The notes beneath the pieces were generated by a model that searched no databases, was not told where the DNA came from, and saw nothing but the letters and a program-made list of their open reading frames with translations. A DNA stretch of 64,000 bases, from NCBI RefSeq assembly GCF_013374995.1, contig NZ_CP056030.1, forward strand, positions 5,984,501 to 6,048,500. Direction: 5' to 3'. This stretch comes from Pseudomonas eucalypticola (GTDB lineage: Bacteria > Pseudomonadota > Gammaproteobacteria > Pseudomonadales > Pseudomonadaceae). Shown here piece by piece: positions 9,532 through 19,579 of this stretch (its first letter is position 1; every line of letters starts with the position of its first letter). A program made the translations under genes and the position numbers.

Positions 9532-10788
9532 ATGCTCGAATTAGTTGCCGCCTTCATCTGCCTTACCACCCTTCTCACCTACGTCAATTTCCGCTTCATC
9601 GGCCTGCCACCCACCATCGGTGTGATGGTTACGGCCCTGATGTTCTCCCTGTTGCTGCAAGGCTTGAGCGTGCTGGGCTATCCCGGCCTTGAAGCCCGCG
9701 TGCAGGGTCTGATCGGCCAGATCGATTTCGGCGACCTGCTGATGAACTGGATGCTGGCGTTCCTGCTGTTCGCCGGCGCCTTGCACGTCAACCTCAACGA
9801 CCTGCGTAGCTACCGCTGGCCCATCGGCCTGCTGGCCACTTTCGGTGTATTGATGGCCACGCTGGTGATCGGCACCCTGGCGTTCTATATCTTCGGCATG
9901 TTCGGCTGGCATGTGAGTTTCCTCTACTGCCTGCTGTTCGGCGCGCTGATTTCGCCTACCGATCCCATCGCCGTGCTGGGCGTGCTGCGCACGGCCAATG
10001 CGTCGAAACCGCTGAAGACCACCATTGTCGGCGAGTCGCTATTCAACGACGGCACTGCCGTGGTGGTGTTCACCGTTCTGCTGGGCATCGCTCAGCAGGG
10101 GGAGACACCGTCAATCAGCGAAACCGCCATGCTGTTCGTTCACGAAGCCATCGGCGGCGTGCTGTTTGGCGCGCTGATCGGGTACGTGGTGTACCGCATG
10201 ATCAAGAGCATCGAGCAATACCAGGTCGAGGTGATGCTGACCCTGGCGCTGGTGATCGGTGGTTCGGCGATGGCCTACGAACTGCACGTCTCGGCCCCCA
10301 TCGCCATGGTCACCGCTGGCCTGATCATCGGCAACCTGGGCCGCAAGCTGGCCATGAACGACATGACCCGTCGCTACATGGACGGTTTCTGGGAATTGCT
10401 GGATGACATGCTCAACGCCTTGCTGTTCGCATTGATCGGCATGGAATTGTTGCTGTTGCCGTTCTCGTGGATGCACGTGGTGGCGTCCAGCTTGCTGGCG
10501 GTAGCGATACTTCTATCGCGGTTGCTGACCGTGGCCCCGGCGATCCTGCTGCTGCGCCGCTGGCGCAGCGTGCCGCGGGGCACCATCCGCATCCTGACCT
10601 GGGGTGGCTTGCGCGGCGGCGTATCGGTGGCCTTGGCACTGGCATTGCCGGTGGGCCCGGAACGTGACTTGCTGCTGAGCATCACCTACATCGTGGTGCT
10701 CTCGTCGATCCTGCTGCAGGGCCTGAGCATCGGCAAGCTGGTGAAAAGCGTGACCCGCGATGCGCCGCAAGAAGAAGCAGCGCACTGA
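9532..10788 (+). CDS. CPA1-family cation:proton antiporter
   Basis: A 418-residue polytopic membrane protein that should exchange Na+ or K+ for H+ across the inner membrane. It has about 12 hydrophobic segments. CPA1 signatures are present: SPTDPIAVLGVLR followed by GESLFNDGTAVVVF, which holds the Asn-Asp pair expected at the ion-binding site, and a GGLRGGVSVALALALP segment near the C-terminus. There is only a short hydrophilic tail. Two start codons are possible (9520 and 9532); GGGAG upstream of 9532 favours the second. Ion specificity cannot be read from the sequence. Confidence 0.9.
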   Translation: MLELVAAFICLTTLLTYVNFRFIGLPPTIGVMVTALMFSLLLQGLSVLGYPGLEARVQGLIGQIDFGDLLMNWMLAFLLFAGALHVNLNDLRSYRWPIGLLATFGVLMATLVIGTLAFYIFGMFGWHVSFLYCLLFGALISPTDPIAVLGVLRTANASKPLKTTIVGESLFNDGTAVVVFTVLLGIAQQGETPSISETAMLFVHEAIGGVLFGALIGYVVYRMIKSIEQYQVEVMLTLALVIGGSAMAYELHVSAPIAMVTAGLIIGNLGRKLAMNDMTRRYMDGFWELLDDMLNALLFALIGMELLLLPFSWMHVVASSLLAVAILLSRLLTVAPAILLLRRWRSVPRGTIRILTWGGLRGGVSVALALALPVGPERDLLLSITYIVVLSSILLQGLSIGKLVKSVTRDAPQEEAAH

Positions 10789-10793
10789 AACCT

Positions 10794-10825
10794 GTGGGAT
10801 CGGGCCTTGCCGCCCGGTCCCGCAC
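10794..10825. repeat. REP-type hairpin between antiporter and thioesterase genes
   Basis: GTGGGATCGGGC and CGCCCGGTCCCGCAC form an inverted repeat with a 5-nt loop. The arms match the GGGACCGGGCG REP type found at 30.8-31.5 kb and 53.4 kb. It lies between the convergent ends of two genes, where it could help end transcription from either side. Confidence 0.7.
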
Positions 10826-10832
10826 ACATCCG

Positions 10833-11234
10833 TTACTCGACCGATTCCGCGTCGAACTGGTCCTTGATGTACCTGATCTCGGTGCGACCATGGGGCGCGG
10901 GCAGCCCGTCCTCGCCCAGGTTGACGAACACCATCTTGTCGACCGTGAGGATGCTCTTGCGGGTGATCTTGTTACGCACTTCACACGTAAGGGTGATGGA
11001 GGTGCGGCCAAACTCGGTGGCCGTGATGCCCAGTTCGATGATGTCTCCCTGGCGCGAGGCGCTGACGAAATTGATCTCCGAAATGTACTTGGTGACCACC
11101 CGCTGGTTACCCAGCTGGACGATGGCGTAGATCGCTGCCTCTTCGTCGATCCAGCGCAACAGGCTGCCACCGAACAGGGTGCCGTTGGGGTTGAGGTCTT
11201 CGGGTTTTACCCATTTGCGGGTGTGGAAGTTCAT
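10833..11234 (-). CDS. Hotdog-fold acyl-CoA thioesterase (YciA-like)
   Basis: This 133-residue hotdog protein should hydrolyse acyl-CoA thioesters in the cytosol. It begins MNFHTRKWVKPEDLNPNG and carries the family pattern GTLFGGSLLRWIDEEA, with the Asp/Glu pair expected at the active site, then TKYISEINFVSA and a long central strand region. AGGAG lies before the ATG at 11234; the reading frame stays open upstream, but without a ribosome site. The gene is divergent from ahcY, and the shared 320-bp gap holds the ahcY promoter and riboswitch. Confidence 0.88.
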   Translation of the reverse strand: MNFHTRKWVKPEDLNPNGTLFGGSLLRWIDEEAAIYAIVQLGNQRVVTKYISEINFVSASRQGDIIELGITATEFGRTSITLTCEVRNKITRKSILTVDKMVFVNLGEDGLPAPHGRTEIRYIKDQFDAESVE

Positions 11235-11323
11235 GCTCGCTCCTGACCGTCTTGCCGTTGATGCCGCCATCATCGCAGACCTTAGCCGCCGCCTCCATTG
11301 GACTATCGCTATGGGCTCGATAA

Positions 11324-12964
<1,641 letters not shown>

Positions 12965-12987
12965 GCAGCGGCACGTTGTGAGCTGCA

Positions 12988-13033
12988 AGCTGCAAGTAGA
13001 AGCACGACCGTGCTGACCTGCTTGCAGCTTTTT
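12988..13033 (+). terminator. Repeat-containing hairpin after ahcY, possible terminator
   Basis: AGCTGCAAG (12988-12996) pairs with CTTGCAGCT (13021-13029), followed by five T residues. Inside it is a second perfect stem, AGCACG with CGTGCT. The outer arms belong to the GCTTGCAGCT repeat family also seen after metK and before metF. Confidence 0.55.
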
Positions 13034-13101
13034 GTCTTCGCGAAATTTGCTCCCTGATAGCGCTGAAGCTTTTGCAAGACCTGCAGGCGGACCCAGTCCT
13101 C

Positions 13102-13131
13102 CTTGCAGCTTGCCGCTAGAAGCTTGCAGCT
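13102..13131. repeat. Two direct copies of the CTTGCAGCT repeat before metF
   Basis: CTTGCAGCTT and GCTTGCAGCT occur about 20 nt apart, just upstream of the metF ribosome-binding site (GAGGAA). They are further members of the repeat family at 5182-5228 and 12981-13029. The second copy runs directly into the metF ribosome-binding region. Confidence 0.6.
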
Positions 13132-13142
13132 GAGGAACAACC

Positions 13143-13988
13143 ATGTCCCAGGAACGCCGCTTCAGCTTCGAGTTCTTCCCGACCAAGACCGACGCTGGGC
13201 ATGAAAAACTGCTGAACGTGGCCCGCCAGCTGGCTGGCTACAACCCCGATTTCTTCTCCTGTACCTACGGTGCCGGGGGCTCTACCCGCGACCGCACGCT
13301 CAACACCGTGCTGCAGCTGGAAAACGAAGTGAAGGTGCCTGCCGCCCCGCACCTGTCGTGCGTTGGTGACAGCAAGGCCGACCTGCGCGCCCTGCTCGCG
13401 CAGTACAAGGATGCCGGCATCAAGCGCATCGTCGCCCTTCGCGGCGACCTGCCCTCTGGCATGGGCATGGCCAGCGGCGAGCTGCGCCACGCCAATGACC
13501 TGGTCGAGTTCATTCGCGCCGAAAGCGGCGACCACTTCCATATCGAAGTAGCCGCCTACCCGGAAATGCACCCCCAGGCGCACAACTTCGAAGACGACAT
13601 CAAGAACTTCGTGCGCAAGGCCAATGCCGGCGCCGACAGCGCCATCACCCAGTATTTCTTCAACGCAGACAGCTATTTCCATTTCGTCGAACGCGTGCAG
13701 AAAGCCGGCGTGGACATCCCGATCGTGCCGGGCATCATGCCGATCACCAACTACAGCAAGCTGGCACGCTTCTCCGATGCCTGTGGCGCGGAGATCCCGC
13801 GTTGGATCCGCAAGCAGCTTGAAGCCTACGCGGACGATGTCACCAGCATCCAGCGTTTCGGCGAGCAGGTGATCACGCAGATGTGCGAGCAACTGCTGGA
13901 AGGCGGGGCCCCGGGGCTGCACTTCTATACGCTGAACCAGGCGGAACCGAGCCTGGCGGTGTGGAACAACCTGAAATTGCCCCGCTAG
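13143..13988 (+). CDS. metF: 5,10-methylenetetrahydrofolate reductase
   Basis: This FAD enzyme reduces 5,10-methylene-THF to 5-methyl-THF, the methyl donor for making methionine from homocysteine. The 281-residue length matches bacterial MetF. It begins SFEFFPTKTD, which contains the conserved active-site Glu, and shows YGAGGSTRDRT, LRGDLPSGMG and a QYFFNADSY segment. GAGGAA precedes the ATG. It follows ahcY by 178 bp of repeat-rich DNA and ends before a strong terminator, so it may be read with ahcY or from its own promoter. Confidence 0.97.
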   Translation: MSQERRFSFEFFPTKTDAGHEKLLNVARQLAGYNPDFFSCTYGAGGSTRDRTLNTVLQLENEVKVPAAPHLSCVGDSKADLRALLAQYKDAGIKRIVALRGDLPSGMGMASGELRHANDLVEFIRAESGDHFHIEVAAYPEMHPQAHNFEDDIKNFVRKANAGADSAITQYFFNADSYFHFVERVQKAGVDIPIVPGIMPITNYSKLARFSDACGAEIPRWIRKQLEAYADDVTSIQRFGEQVITQMCEQLLEGGAPGLHFYTLNQAEPSLAVWNNLKLPR

Positions 13989-14011
13989 TCAAAACGCAGG
14001 GGGAAATTCAG

Positions 14012-14046
14012 CAAGGCCTTGGTAAAGTACCAAGGCCTTTTTTATT
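14012..14046 (+). terminator. Rho-independent terminator of metF
   Basis: AAGGCCTTGGTA and TACCAAGGCCTT form a perfect stem with a very short loop, followed by a T-run. It begins 23 nt after the metF stop. Confidence 0.93.
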
Positions 14047-14075
14047 TCCACATTGCTTCAAGGACGACACACGCC

Positions 14076-15155
14076 ATGCCGACTGTTACCGCGGTGCGCC
14101 CGCAGTTGGTTTACCTGGTGTTCGGTGCAGACACCTATCACCAGGAAGCTATCTTCAGTATCGCCAGCGCCATCGCTCACCTGGGCGCGGCTGGTGAGAT
14201 GCCGCTCGATATCCAGGTGTTCACCGATAACCCGCAGCCCTACGCACGGTTGCCGGTGCGGGTGCGGCCGTTCGGCCAAGACACCCGGCGGGCCTGGAGC
14301 CAGCCGCACGGCTACCACTTTCGCACCAAACATGTGGCGTTGCGTGAAGTGCTGCGCGACTCGCCCCTGGCCATGCTTGTCGACACCGACACCTTCTTCC
14401 GCGAGTCGCCGCTGGCGCTGTTCGCCCGCATCCAGCCCGGCACGCTGCTGTGCAATGCCTTCAGCATGCAATACCGCGACGGATCCGACTCGCCGCTGTA
14501 TTACGAACTGGCCGAAGAGCTGAAGGCCCAGGGCATGGCCGATGACGATATGTGGCTGGTCAATTCAGGAGTCATAGGCCTCTTCCAGGGCGATGCACAG
14601 GTGCTCGACCGCTCCATCGAGTTGATGGACCGTTACTACCCGCGCACGCCCACCGCCTATAACCTGGAAGAATTCTGCCTGGCCCTCGCGACCTACAAGC
14701 AGTATCCCGTGCACCAATGCAGCGACCTGATTCACCATTACTGGAGCCGCAAACTGCTGATACGCGCCAAAGTGCAGGCCTGGGTAAGCAAGCATCACGA
14801 ACAGCCCCTGGCGGCCCAAGCACTGGCCGACGTGCGCCTGGTGAGCAGCCACGTGCCTCGCCCCCCGGCTGTGCAACGCCTGGCCTACAAGGCGGTCACC
14901 CTGGCGCTACCGCGCGAACAGCGTCAGTTCATGCGTGAAATTCTCTACGGCTGCTACGAGCACCCCAATGAATTCGACCGTGCCTGTGCCCCCGTATGGT
15001 GGGACAAGGCCCGGCAGAACCTGCAAGAGCGCCAGCATGCGCCCGTGCAAGCCGAACAACTGCAGCGCTGGCTGGGCTCCACGGTCGGTCGGCTGATCCT
15101 GGGCAAGCGCCGCGACGCCATTTATCAGCACTTGATCGCGAACCCGGCGAACTGA
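14076..15155 (+). CDS. Putative GT-A-fold glycosyltransferase-like protein, unknown substrate
   Basis: The 359-residue protein has no signal peptide. LVYLVFGADTYHQEAIFS at the N-terminus resembles the first strand of nucleotide-sugar-binding folds, and AMLVDTDTFF holds a DTD motif of the DxD type that binds metal and nucleotide sugar in GT-A enzymes. A further WLVNSGVIGLF fits the acceptor side of such families. The C-terminal third (HVPRPPAVQRLAYKAV onwards) is basic and unassigned. AAGGA lies upstream of the ATG at 14076. No surface-polysaccharide genes are nearby, so the acceptor is unknown, and the glycosyltransferase call is inference from the fold pattern. Confidence 0.55.
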   Translation: MPTVTAVRPQLVYLVFGADTYHQEAIFSIASAIAHLGAAGEMPLDIQVFTDNPQPYARLPVRVRPFGQDTRRAWSQPHGYHFRTKHVALREVLRDSPLAMLVDTDTFFRESPLALFARIQPGTLLCNAFSMQYRDGSDSPLYYELAEELKAQGMADDDMWLVNSGVIGLFQGDAQVLDRSIELMDRYYPRTPTAYNLEEFCLALATYKQYPVHQCSDLIHHYWSRKLLIRAKVQAWVSKHHEQPLAAQALADVRLVSSHVPRPPAVQRLAYKAVTLALPREQRQFMREILYGCYEHPNEFDRACAPVWWDKARQNLQERQHAPVQAEQLQRWLGSTVGRLILGKRRDAIYQHLIANPAN

Positions 15156-15195
15156 TGCGTTGCCAAGCCATCGGGCTGCATCGTACTCTGCCGCC

Positions 15196-15978
15196 ATGCC
15201 CGCTTTCCTATCTCTGCTGACAGCCATGTTCCTGACTTGCCTGAGCCTGAGCGCCCAGGGCGAGAGGCTACGCATTGTCACCGACGCCTGGGCGCCCTAT
15301 GCCTACCAGCAGGATGGCCAGGGCAAAGGAATCGACTACGAAGTGGCGACCCGGGTATTCGAGCGGCTGGGGGTGGATATAGAGTGGCAATTCCTGCCGT
15401 GGAAGCGGTGCCTGGCCATGCTCGACCAGGGTGAAGCCGACGGTGTGCTGGATATCTTCCGCACCCCGGAACGCGAAGCGAAATTGCTGTTCCCCGATGA
15501 ACCCTTGTCCGACACCCAATTCGTGCTGTTCCAGGCCACGTCCCGCCCCCATGTGGCCAACAGCCTGGCCGACCTGGCCGGGCTCACCATCGGAACTTCG
15601 GCCGGCTACAACTACGGCGATGCGTTCATGCAAGCCAGCGACTTCATCCGCGAAGCAGCCGCCAGCCAGGAAGCCAATTTCGGCAAGCTGGTGCGCAGCC
15701 GCGTGGACCTGGTCATCACCGACCGCCGGGTGGGCCAGTTCACCCTGGAATCAATGGGCTTGCAGGACCAGGTCAGCGCCTTGCCCCTGGTGATCGACCG
15801 CCAGCCTCAATACCTGGCGGTACGCCGTGGCGCCGGCATGGACCAACTGGCGTTGCGCTTTGCCATCGAGCTGCGACGCTTCAAGCACGAGCCCGCCTAC
15901 ACGGAACTCACCACCCGCTATGCCACAGCTTCTTCGGCGAATAAAACCGTTGAGCAGCATGAAAGCAGCGCGCTGTGA
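15196..15978 (+). CDS. Periplasmic substrate-binding protein, family 3 (amino-acid type)
   Basis: A 260-residue bacterial solute-binding protein of the amino-acid type. The signal peptide is MPAFLSLLTAMFLTCLSLSAQG; the mature protein begins ERLRIVTDAWAPYAYQ and shows GIDYEVATRVFERLG and ADGVLDIFRTPERE, as usual for this fold. No ABC permease or ATPase gene adjoins it, so it may serve an unlinked transporter or act as a free-standing sensor-type protein. The start is uncertain: neither this ATG nor the one at 15160 has a clear ribosome site. It begins 40 bp after the glycosyltransferase-like gene. Confidence 0.82.
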   Translation: MPAFLSLLTAMFLTCLSLSAQGERLRIVTDAWAPYAYQQDGQGKGIDYEVATRVFERLGVDIEWQFLPWKRCLAMLDQGEADGVLDIFRTPEREAKLLFPDEPLSDTQFVLFQATSRPHVANSLADLAGLTIGTSAGYNYGDAFMQASDFIREAAASQEANFGKLVRSRVDLVITDRRVGQFTLESMGLQDQVSALPLVIDRQPQYLAVRRGAGMDQLALRFAIELRRFKHEPAYTELTTRYATASSANKTVEQHESSAL

Positions 15979-15984
15979 TTGCTC

Positions 15985-15993
15985 TGTTATACT
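15985..15993 (+). promoter_or_regulatory. Extended -10 element, candidate promoter of rhlE
   Basis: TGTTATACT fits an extended -10 (TG, one base, TATACT). No good -35 is visible. The implied leader of about 200 nt before the rhlE ATG contains GC-rich sequence with no other element I can name. Cold-shock helicase genes often have long leaders. Confidence 0.4.
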
Positions 15994-16198
15994 CCGACCT
16001 TCCCGCCAGGCTTACGCCCGGACGCCCGGCCTTGCAAAAGGCACCCCGACCCGCTCGACTGCCCGGCTCACGCCCGCTCAGCGAGGTCCGGATGCGCATT
16101 GAAGGCCCGGCAGGACCGGACGCGATAGTGCCCCCATGCACCCGTCGCGCCAGGCAAGATTCCCATTGGGCAAAGCCCTCACTAGAACAGGATTACTC

Positions 16199-18100
16199 AT
16201 GTCCTTTGCTTCCCTCGGTCTCTCCGAGGCTTTAGTCCGCGCCATCGAGGCGGCGGGCTATACCCAGCCTACTCCGGTGCAACAGCGGGCTATTCCCGCC
16301 GTGTTGCAAGGTCGTGACCTGATGGTCGCGGCACAGACAGGTACTGGTAAAACCGGTGGTTTCGCCCTTCCGATCCTGGAGCGGCTGTTCCCCAACGGTC
16401 ACCCGGACAAATCCCAGCGTCACGGCCCGCGCCAGCCGCGCGTGCTGGTATTGACGCCCACCCGCGAGCTCGCGGCCCAGGTGCACGACAGCTTCAAGAT
16501 CTACGCCCGTGACCTGAAGTTCGTCAGCGCCTGTATCTTCGGCGGCGTCGGCATGAACCCGCAGGTGCAGGCCATGGCTCGCGGCGTCGACGTACTGGTG
16601 GCCTGCCCGGGCCGCCTGCTCGACCTGTGCGGCCAGGGCAGCGTCGACCTCTCGCACGTGGAAATCCTCGTGCTGGACGAAGCCGACCGCATGCTCGACA
16701 TGGGCTTCGTCCATGACGTCAAGAAGGTCCTGGCACGCCTGCCAGCCAAGCGCCAGAACCTGTTGTTCTCGGCCACCTTCTCCAAGGACATCACCGACCT
16801 TGCCGGCAAGTTGCTGCACAACCCCGAGCGCATCGAAGTCACCCCACCCAACACCACGGTGGAGCGTATCGAGCAACGGGTCTACCGCCTGCCTGCCGCC
16901 CACAAGCGTTCGCTGCTGGCGCACCTGATCACCCTGGGTGCCTGGGAACAGGTGCTGGTGTTCACGCGCACCAAGCATGGCGCCAACCGCCTGGCCGAGT
17001 ACCTGGAAAAACACGGCCTGAGCGCCGTCGCCATCCACGGCAACAAGAGCCAGAACGCTCGCACCAAAGCCCTGGCCGACTTCAAGGCCGGCGCCGTGCG
17101 CATCATGGTTGCCACCGACATCGCCGCCCGCGGCCTGGACATCGACCAGTTGCCCCACGTGGTCAACTTCGAACTGCCCAACGTCGATGAAGACTACGTG
17201 CACCGTATCGGCCGCACCGGCCGTGCCGGGCGTAGCGGCGAGGCCATCTCGCTGGTCGCCCCGGACGAGGAAAAGCTGCTCAAGAGCATTGAGCGCATGA
17301 CCAAGCAGAAGATCCCGGACGGCGACCTGATGGGCTTTGACATCAATGCCGTGGAAGCCGAGAAGCCCGAGGTGCGCGAGCGCCCTCAGGCCAACACCCC
17401 ACGCAATGGTCGTGGCCAGCGCGGTGACGGTGCCAATGCCGCTGGCGGCCGCAAGGACAAAGGTAAGGACAAAGGCAAGGAGAAGCAGCGCCCAGCCGCT
17501 GCACAAGGCAAGGAGCAAGGCAAGGAAAAGCCCGCCGGGGCGCGTTCTGAACGCCAACCCCGTGACCAGAAGCCGCGTCAGGCCCAGCCCACTCCAAAGC
17601 CGCCGGTAGCCCCTGCCGATCGCGCGCCGGACGAGTTCCTGGATGACGAAGTGGACAACTTTGGTAACCGCGCCGACTACGTCAGCCCTTACCAGAACAA
17701 GAACCAGGGCCGTAACCGTCGCCCAGGTGCTCCCGCACCGGCAGGCGGCGCAGCCCCGGCACCACGCCAGGGCCGCCAGAACGGCCCGCGCAGCAACGCC
17801 CCAGCGGGTGAGAAACGCAGCAACGGCCCGCGCAGCAATGGTGGCGGTGGCCGTGATGGCCAACCGCGTCGCGACAACAACGGCGGCGGCCGCAACCGTC
17901 GCCCAGCCCGCGACGAGCAGCCTCGTCAGGAACCTGCCGTGAGCAACTCGCGTCAGCCGCAGAACCAGCCGCGCATCGTGCACAAGGAATCGAAGATCGA
18001 CCGTTTCCCCACCGCCGAGCAGCTGGAACAGCTGGAATCGCTGCCTAGCCGTCGCAACGGTGAAAAACCAGCGCTGCTGACGCGCAACCGCGAGGGCTGA
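16199..18100 (+). CDS. rhlE: DEAD-box ATP-dependent RNA helicase RhlE
   Basis: A 633-residue RNA helicase. Core motifs appear in order: the Q motif region [20 protein letters not shown], Walker [21 protein letters not shown] in [16 protein letters not shown], then domain 2 with [11 protein letters not shown] and [11 protein letters not shown]. From about residue 400 onward the protein is a long disordered tail rich in Arg, Gly, Asn, Gln, Pro and Lys ([11 protein letters not shown], repeated NGPRSN). This is characteristic of RhlE proteins, where such tails promote RNA binding and condensation. It probably acts in RNA decay or ribosome assembly. ACAGGA precedes the ATG at 16199, and a bidirectional terminator follows. 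Confidence 0.95.
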   Translation: MSFASLGLSEALVRAIEAAGYTQPTPVQQRAIPAVLQGRDLMVAAQTGTGKTGGFALPILERLFPNGHPDKSQRHGPRQPRVLVLTPTRELAAQVHDSFKIYARDLKFVSACIFGGVGMNPQVQAMARGVDVLVACPGRLLDLCGQGSVDLSHVEILVLDEADRMLDMGFVHDVKKVLARLPAKRQNLLFSATFSKDITDLAGKLLHNPERIEVTPPNTTVERIEQRVYRLPAAHKRSLLAHLITLGAWEQVLVFTRTKHGANRLAEYLEKHGLSAVAIHGNKSQNARTKALADFKAGAVRIMVATDIAARGLDIDQLPHVVNFELPNVDEDYVHRIGRTGRAGRSGEAISLVAPDEEKLLKSIERMTKQKIPDGDLMGFDINAVEAEKPEVRERPQANTPRNGRGQRGDGANAAGGRKDKGKDKGKEKQRPAAAQGKEQGKEKPAGARSERQPRDQKPRQAQPTPKPPVAPADRAPDEFLDDEVDNFGNRADYVSPYQNKNQGRNRRPGAPAPAGGAAPAPRQGRQNGPRSNAPAGEKRSNGPRSNGGGGRDGQPRRDNNGGGRNRRPARDEQPRQEPAVSNSRQPQNQPRIVHKESKIDRFPTAEQLEQLESLPSRRNGEKPALLTRNREG

Positions 18101-18120
18101 TTCGCCCCAACGGCCCGCAT

Positions 18121-18153
18121 AAAAAAACCGCAGCCATCGGCTGCGGTTTTTTT
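18121..18153. terminator. Bidirectional terminator between rhlE and the yceI-type gene
   Basis: Seven A residues, the stem CCGCAGCC/GGCTGCGG around a 3-nt loop, then seven T residues. It works as an intrinsic terminator for both convergent genes. Confidence 0.95.
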
Positions 18154-18166
18154 GTGCCCGAAGAAA

Positions 18167-18763
18167 TTACTTCTTCTGCACACCCTCGAATGTGATGTCC
18201 AGGGTCAGGGTGTCGGACTGCGGGCCCAGGTCCATCATCTTGCCGAAATCAGAACGCTTGATGGTGGTGGTGCCTTCAAAGCCGGCACGGTAGCCGCCCC
18301 ATGGGTCTTTGCCTTCACCCAGGAACACGGTCTTGACCACGACAGGCTTGGTCACGCCGTGCAGGGTCAGGTCACCGGTCACGTCGGCAGTCAGCTTGCC
18401 ATCAGCATTCTTGCCGGTTGGCTTGACGCTGGTGGACACGAAGGTCGCGGTCGGGTACTTGTCGGTTTCCAGGAAGTCCTTGCTCTGGATGTGCTTGTCA
18501 CGCTCAGCGTGGTTGGTGTCCACGCTCTTGGTGTTCAGGGTGATGCTGATCTTGCTGTCTTCAGGCTTGGCGGCGTCGAAGCTGAAGGTACCGGTCCAGT
18601 CCTTGAACGTACCGTAGATGAAGCTGTAGCCCAGGTGGCTGATCTTGAAGTTGATGAAAGCGTGATTGCCTTCCTTGTCGATGGTGTAGTCAGCGGCCAT
18701 GGCCTGGCCGGCCGTCAGCAGTGCGGTACCCAGAGCCAGTGCGGCCAGTGTCTTCTTCAACAT
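18167..18763 (-). CDS. YceI family periplasmic lipid-binding protein
   Basis: A 198-residue member of the YceI lipocalin-like family, which binds polyisoprenoid-type lipids in the periplasm. The signal peptide ends GQAMAA; mature features are [33 protein letters not shown] and [14 protein letters not shown]. The ATG at 18763 is preferred over an in-frame TTG six bases upstream because AAGGA is well spaced. The gene lies 29 bp downstream of a cytochrome b561 gene, a pairing common for YceI proteins, which suggests a linked role in membrane electron transfer or isoprenoid-quinone handling (inference). Confidence 0.93.
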   Translation of the reverse strand: MLKKTLAALALGTALLTAGQAMAADYTIDKEGNHAFINFKISHLGYSFIYGTFKDWTGTFSFDAAKPEDSKISITLNTKSVDTNHAERDKHIQSKDFLETDKYPTATFVSTSVKPTGKNADGKLTADVTGDLTLHGVTKPVVVKTVFLGEGKDPWGGYRAGFEGTTTIKRSDFGKMMDLGPQSDTLTLDITFEGVQKK

Positions 18764-18792
18764 GTGCAATATTCCTTGATTTGAGTTGAGGT

Positions 18793-19344
18793 TCAGGCTT
18801 TGCGTCCCAGCATGCGTACCAGGGTCGCGTCACGGTCGATAAAGTGGTGCTTGAAAGCGGCCAAGCCATGGAGTACGGAAAAGACCACCAGGATCCAGGC
18901 CAGGTAAAGGTGCACGTCGCCCGCGGTTTCCGCCTGGTTGGGCAGGCCGCTGACCAGCGCGGGTACTTCGAACAGACCGAACACCGGAATCCCCACGCCA
19001 TCCGCGGTGGAAATCAGGTACCCGGCAACCATCACCAGGAACAGGTCCAGGTAAAGGAAAGCATGACCCAGTTTTGCTGCGATACGCGTCAACCGGCCCT
19101 GGGTAGGTGGTGGCGGCGGCGGTGGGCTGATGAAGCGCCAGACCACGCGCAACACCATGAAGAAGAACAGCGTCAGGCCAATGCTTTTATGCAGGTCGGG
19201 CCCAGCCTTGCGCCATGGGTCGTAGTAACCCAGGTCGACCATCCACAGGCCCAGGGCGAACAATCCAAATACCGCCAGCGCCACACCCCAGTGCAGAAAG
19301 ATGCTGACCCAGCCGTAGCGGGAAGTAGAGTTGCGTAGCTGCAT
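18793..19344 (-). CDS. Cytochrome b561-family membrane protein
   Basis: A 183-residue inner-membrane b-type cytochrome with four hydrophobic segments. His residues suited to heme ligation lie in [23 protein letters not shown] and SVLHGLAA. A striking run of seven prolines (SPPPPPPPT) separates helices two and three, probably as a loop. The ATG at 19344 is chosen because AGGG is eight nucleotides upstream; an in-frame GTG nine bases earlier is less likely. It is first in a two-gene unit with the YceI gene. The 235-bp region between it and bioA is AT-rich and should hold the divergent promoters. Confidence 0.9.
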   Translation of the reverse strand: MQLRNSTSRYGWVSIFLHWGVALAVFGLFALGLWMVDLGYYDPWRKAGPDLHKSIGLTLFFFMVLRVVWRFISPPPPPPPTQGRLTRIAAKLGHAFLYLDLFLVMVAGYLISTADGVGIPVFGLFEVPALVSGLPNQAETAGDVHLYLAWILVVFSVLHGLAAFKHHFIDRDATLVRMLGRKA

Positions 19345-19579
19345 CACGGTCACCCTGTAATTTCTGAGACAAGACTAGCTTTTTATCTATCGAATTAAAG
19401 CGAAAAATTTTGCTTTGAAATATCGAGATACACGATGAAAGACAATAAAAGTAAAGCATTAACGGGGCGTTAAGTGTCGGCGCCGGCATGCCATGAGGTT
19501 GCCCCCGAGCCGGGCATTGCATAGGCTTGCGCGATTGTTTGCCGAGCATGGCGACCACGCCGCTGCCAGGAGAGAGAAA

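Noticed and set aside
16232..17983. 583-codon minus-strand open frame over rhlE
   Set aside because: Antisense to a clear DEAD-box helicase; Ala/Val/Thr/Leu-rich shadow translation.
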